Origin: Thysanoteuthis rhombus
Taxonomy: Eukaryota > Mollusca > Cephalopoda > Oegopsida > Thysanoteuthidae
Length of the DNA: 64,000 bases
Assembly: GCA_963457665.1 (NCBI GenBank)
Contig: OY735206.1
Location: 20,972,008-21,036,007, forward strand
Reading direction: 5' to 3'
Part shown: positions 52,424 to 57,592 of the stretch, one piece after another
Layout of the letters: each line of letters opens with the position of its first letter
How positions within the stretch are numbered: position 1 is the first letter of the stretch
Program-made: the position numbers and the translations under genes
Notes under the pieces: generated by a model
What the model saw: only the letters and a program-made list of their open reading frames with translations
Told to the model about the DNA's origin: nothing
The model's database searches: none

Positions 52424-54029
52424 TATTTTTTTTACAGTAATTTGTAGTGCATGACCCCGAAAAACAGACTTATATACTAGTATAAACAATACGTGACCTT
52501 AGTGGTTAACAACAGGAATCAAAACAGTTCATCAACACAAAGAACATCAGTGAAAGTGTGAGCAAGAAAACGTAGAATAATATCACTTTTGTATGTCAAA
52601 AAAAGTTACTTCAACAAGTTTGCTAATCATTCCAACCTGTTTTCTTTTTTCAGGTGATTCATCTTCGGTTCTACTTCCCCAATAGAAGTCCCTCTGAGTC
52701 ATAGGGAAGAAAACAAAAGAAACCTTGAATATTAATTCTCACTTTTTATTCTGTGTCTATTGCTGTCTCCTTAATGGAAATAAGATCCAAGATGGTGGAT
52801 GACCTGTAATATACATCCTACATAACACAAGAATCTTGAGATATAAAGATCAAAGTAAAATGTACTTATTATTTAGTCGTAAGTACACACATGAAATTCT
52901 CAGTTCTTTTATAGTCATCAATCATGAGATTTTTTTTCAGGACATAACAGGTGTCCCTTAATAAAACACCAGTTTTAGGGTCCAAGAATCTATGGCGTCA
53001 TAACTGAGCCACAATAACCGGGCTTGCTAATTTAGTTATAATTGACTGGCCAAGGAGGGGAGTCAAGACACCAGTATGAGTAGCAAGCAAGACAAAGAAT
53101 GAAGGAAAGTAATAAGTTTCAACAAGTACATTTTTATGACTGAAAACTTATTAGTCTTGCTTTCTATTGATCCGCTGAGTAAACATCCAGATCAAGTGGC
53201 ATATTTGTTTCAGTTTATATAATTGTGTCTTGGGCAGTGCTTCCCAAACTGGGTTCTCTGGATGAAATCCTGGGGTACCACAAGGTGGTGTTGATGAATG
53301 AAATTTAATAAAAGTCTTATTTCTATGAAAAATGGTATTCACCATTCAACATGATAACTCAACACAAAAACTAAATATTGCAACATGCGAATTATTAGAC
53401 CAGATTTTCAGATGATACAGAAGTAGCAACATTCTTTCACATTAATCTGTTTTTAATAATTGATTTCTCGCAACTATCAGAAAATTGTAACAATTAAAAA
53501 GAGAATTTTTTCTTTTTTATCATGATGTTTCATTTATCACATTTTTCTCTATGAATAAATTCTCTGTTGCATTTGATGCCTTATCAAAATTAGAATGGAA
53601 AGGGTTATCCGTGAAATGTGGGTATGGGTTCCATGATTTTTGGAAAATCGAATAAAGATTCCGAGACAAATTAAATCTGTTCCATTAAATGTTGTTTCAG
53701 TAAAAGTAGTGGTTCTCGTGGATCTAACAACGACATTAACTGGGGAGTTCCTGTATGAGGTGGGGGGCTAAGATTTATGTTATTTCAAAGAAGAAAAAAA
53801 GGGGGAGGAAAGAGAGAAGGTACTGAGATATCAAAAGGACATTATTCATGAATATGTTTGAAAGCAAACAATGTAACCTATTATATATATAAAGGAGATT
53901 ACTTACCTCCATCGTTTGTGAATGGTGCATGTTTTTGATAGCATTCTGAGCACTCTGTCGGTTATTAAAAGTAACAAATGCACAACCTACAAAAATACAA
54001 AGATTTCTACATTGTCAAACAAGTATTTA

Positions 54030-54101
<72 letters not shown>

Positions 54102-55974
54102 AAAGTAAAAAAATCACTTCTTACCTCCTTTAAAACAAAAACTTATAAATTATGCTGGTATTCAAAAGTGACATGATCATTCTGTATTTGTTGAGAGGAA
54201 CTAAAAATTTCAAGTCTTGAATTAAAATATGACCTGGAGCAACTAGAGGGAAATAAACAGTCCTCATTGAATAGAAAATAAAAAGATCTAACCATTAGTG
54301 AAAAGACATTTTGCAGAACGGAATATTGGGTGGGGTATCCTATAAATGAAAAAACATGAAAAAGATGACTGCTTATAGGGACCAAAATGTGTTCCGCCCT
54401 AAGCAGAATCCATCATATTTCTCCATCTAACTTGAAACATTAATTTTTCTTTACTCCATAGAAGTGAAATTTTTGATTATTTCTTGAATTGGAGGAGTAC
54501 TCTGGTGAACACTGTTCTCTTCAACTTGTTAAATACAGATGACTAAATTTCAGTTATTTTGCACAGTAAACAATGGACCCTTCCACTTAAAGACATAGAT
54601 AGATTTTCAGGGCTACTTATCTATACCTGTAACTTCAAGTAGAAAAGTCCATCGTTTACAAAGAAATCAAAGTATTCAACGTATTTTGTATCACCCAGTA
54701 AAGTCAAAGTTACTGCTGCAGTTAGAATACGGCAATCATGCTGCTCCTTCAACAATTAATGGGTTAAAGATCCCCAACCACTTTCTTCCGTTGATTCTGT
54801 TTCTTCCGATCTACTCTGATCAAAAATGTTTAGAAAAAGAAAAAAAAAAGTAAAAGGAAATCTTCATACAATAATAAAATATCACTTCTTAGCAATGATC
54901 CGCATGACTGGAAACCTGATGTAGGTCAAACGAATGAGAGGAAAGCATGAGGAAGGGAAAATAGTGAAGTTCTTTAGTGCAGTCGAGTGAGTCAAGCCTT
55001 TTCGTGGAGATATCAATTTGAAGGATCAAATTTCTAACTTCACTTTTAGTCAAAACTCATATTAGGAACATTTTGAATTCCTAGAATCATTCAGAGAAAT
55101 TTACCAACAACCTGTTCTGCAATAAACTCAAAACTGAAGTTTATGAGAGCATCTCTTCCCATAAATGAAATGACATTTCGGATGGGGGAATGGACACCAA
55201 TTAAGATGAGTAACTACAGCTATACCATTCTTTACAAACTCCTACATTTACGAATGTTAAAATATAATTTGAAACCATATGAAAATTATATAAGATCTTT
55301 TTTTTTAAATTTAATTAGAACTCCATGATATGTTGTTCACAAGTTCATAGTACTGTTACATGTTAATATGTGTCTGTCAATAAAGGATGACTTAGTAAAT
55401 TTTTATTTGCCTTGGTGGTGTCGTATACCAGGTGAATGTGTGTGTGAGAGAGATAACCATCTCCACACTTGAGTGATTGATTTTCTTGCTCAGTCATTTC
55501 AAGTGTGACTGGTCAAAATTTTCTAGTTGTTTGGAGGAAAGCCCGGAACCTGTTTGTTTACAGATAAGTTCATGAGCACCCAAAAAGATTTTATACATAA
55601 TTTCTCTACTCCAGAACGTAATCCTATGAAAGGCATTATTTTCTATAAATGATTATACCACATCTTATGAACTCCCGCTTTATGACCTATTGTTATGGCC
55701 AAATTAGATTGTAAGTGCAAGGTATACCTGTATATACAAAAAGTTGGTTGATGCTAGCAACATTACAAGATCTTGAACGCTGATTACTTGAGCATCTATT
55801 CTGTTAAAAAAGACAGCATATATAAAATCGATATTCCGGTAAGTCCTTACAATATCAATGTAAAAAGGAAATGATTTAGACAAAAACATTTCACTGGTCA
55901 ATGAATGGAAATATTTAAATTCTATTTTCAGATATTGAGCACTATTGCCATACAAAAAGCTACCCCTAGAGTCA

Positions 55975-56032
<58 letters not shown>

Positions 56033-57531
56033 ATACACACACACACACACACACACACAGACCTAACTCTTAATTCTTCTAGTAACATAGGATAGCCACT
56101 TTAAAAGTAAGATGAAGGTATCTATTTTACCAAGTGTTATCCCAACTATAATAGTTTGGGAATCTATCCTCTGGTGAACAAACACATGCTTTGATTGGTA
56201 TGAAGCAGGATAGGGAAAGGTGGGGCTGGGCAGGGCAGAAGCCTAGAGAGAATACATGAACAAAGAAAAAATAAAAGATCAATATAAATCAGATAAGGAG
56301 GTTTTCCCCCTCCCCCATGACATTACTTATAGCGGAACGTTTTCGGAGACAGCTGCAAATAAAATAACAAAAACATTATTGATCAATCATTCATACCAAC
56401 AGATTCAACAAAGAATCAAAACAGGACAAATCACAAAAACGGGACAACATACCGATTAATTTCAAAGAAAGTAGAATATATATGTATATAGATACATATG
56501 TATATAAATATATATCTATATACTTATATTTTTTTTTTTTAAGGAGTGAATTTCTTTGTTTATGGCACAAACTTCATGCATTTGCCCCCGATTTTGATTC
56601 TTTTAAATATTTTAGCATTTTGACTAACATCTGCAGAATTCCATCCCGAATTATGCAAAAAGGAATTAAAGATATTAATACTCGAGACAATTTACAAATA
56701 ATGGTTTAACTAATCTACGAGATGTGCAAGAGTCCAAGAAGTCATTGGCGTGGAGAATGAGATCAGCCAGCTGAGAAGTTTATGTTCTCTTCCCACTAAT
56801 GCCCTCGGGAAAGAAACGTATCACTCTGCCCCGTCCCTAACCCAAACACATCATGGGCCAGCATTGCAGGGTAAGGCCCATAATCCCAATGTCTTGAACT
56901 TACATAGGGAAACCTGACGTCCATCGACATGTGTTTTGGATCAGCTGATCTCGAATCTAATAAGAATAAATAAAAAATCAAGATATTTCATCTTACTCTC
57001 CCTTAACTTCTGCTCTTTAGAATTATCTAAATTGAGATATAAAATATCTGAATTTGCAACACAGAAGAGAAGTAACAACAATACTTTCAAGCCAAAGTTT
57101 CAAACAGGTCATTAATGGCAGGCTGCTTCATGCACCATGGAGTCAGGCTCCCTCCAAACATACACCTTTGGCACAGCCCGAGTATTTAATAACATGTTGA
57201 AATGAAATACTCAATTTGTGCTGTACACATGTATATGTGTGTATAATTATATGTACAAAGATACATCTGCTACATAAGTCTGTATAAATAATGCATGATT
57301 TCAATGCACCAGCTACAAAACCATGATTGACCTCAGAGTCATCATCTGAATAAGACTTTGTTGGTTGCACAGCTGTTGTTATTCTCTGCAGCAGTAGGTG
57401 TAGGGGGTTATATTGTATAAAGATCTTCATTCATTTCAAGATACTAACGAACATTAAAAAGGTTAGTTGTCATGTGCATTGGTTCTTGGCTGACATTTAT
57501 CAGCCAAACAGAGCATATCACATCTCTTCCA

Positions 57532-57592
<61 letters not shown>

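Larger units (their letters stand above)
46270..53906 (-). other. Intron e2-e3
   Basis: A 7.6-kb intron. It holds tRNA-like stretches near 47150 and 47290, a probable mariner relic (48547-48840), a 5S-like element (49952-50069), a dispersed repeat (50484-50800), imperfect repeats at 51220-51460, a (TA)n tract (52389-52423) and a hAT-like end near 53235. Confidence 0.88.

Noticed and set aside
53235-53300. hAT-like end (CAGTGCTTCCCAAACTGGG)
   Set aside because: Strong left end, but no right inverted partner within the next 500 bases; only noted.
54034-57592. Open frames made of repeated Tyr-Ile codons
   Set aside because: Translation of (TA)n tracts.
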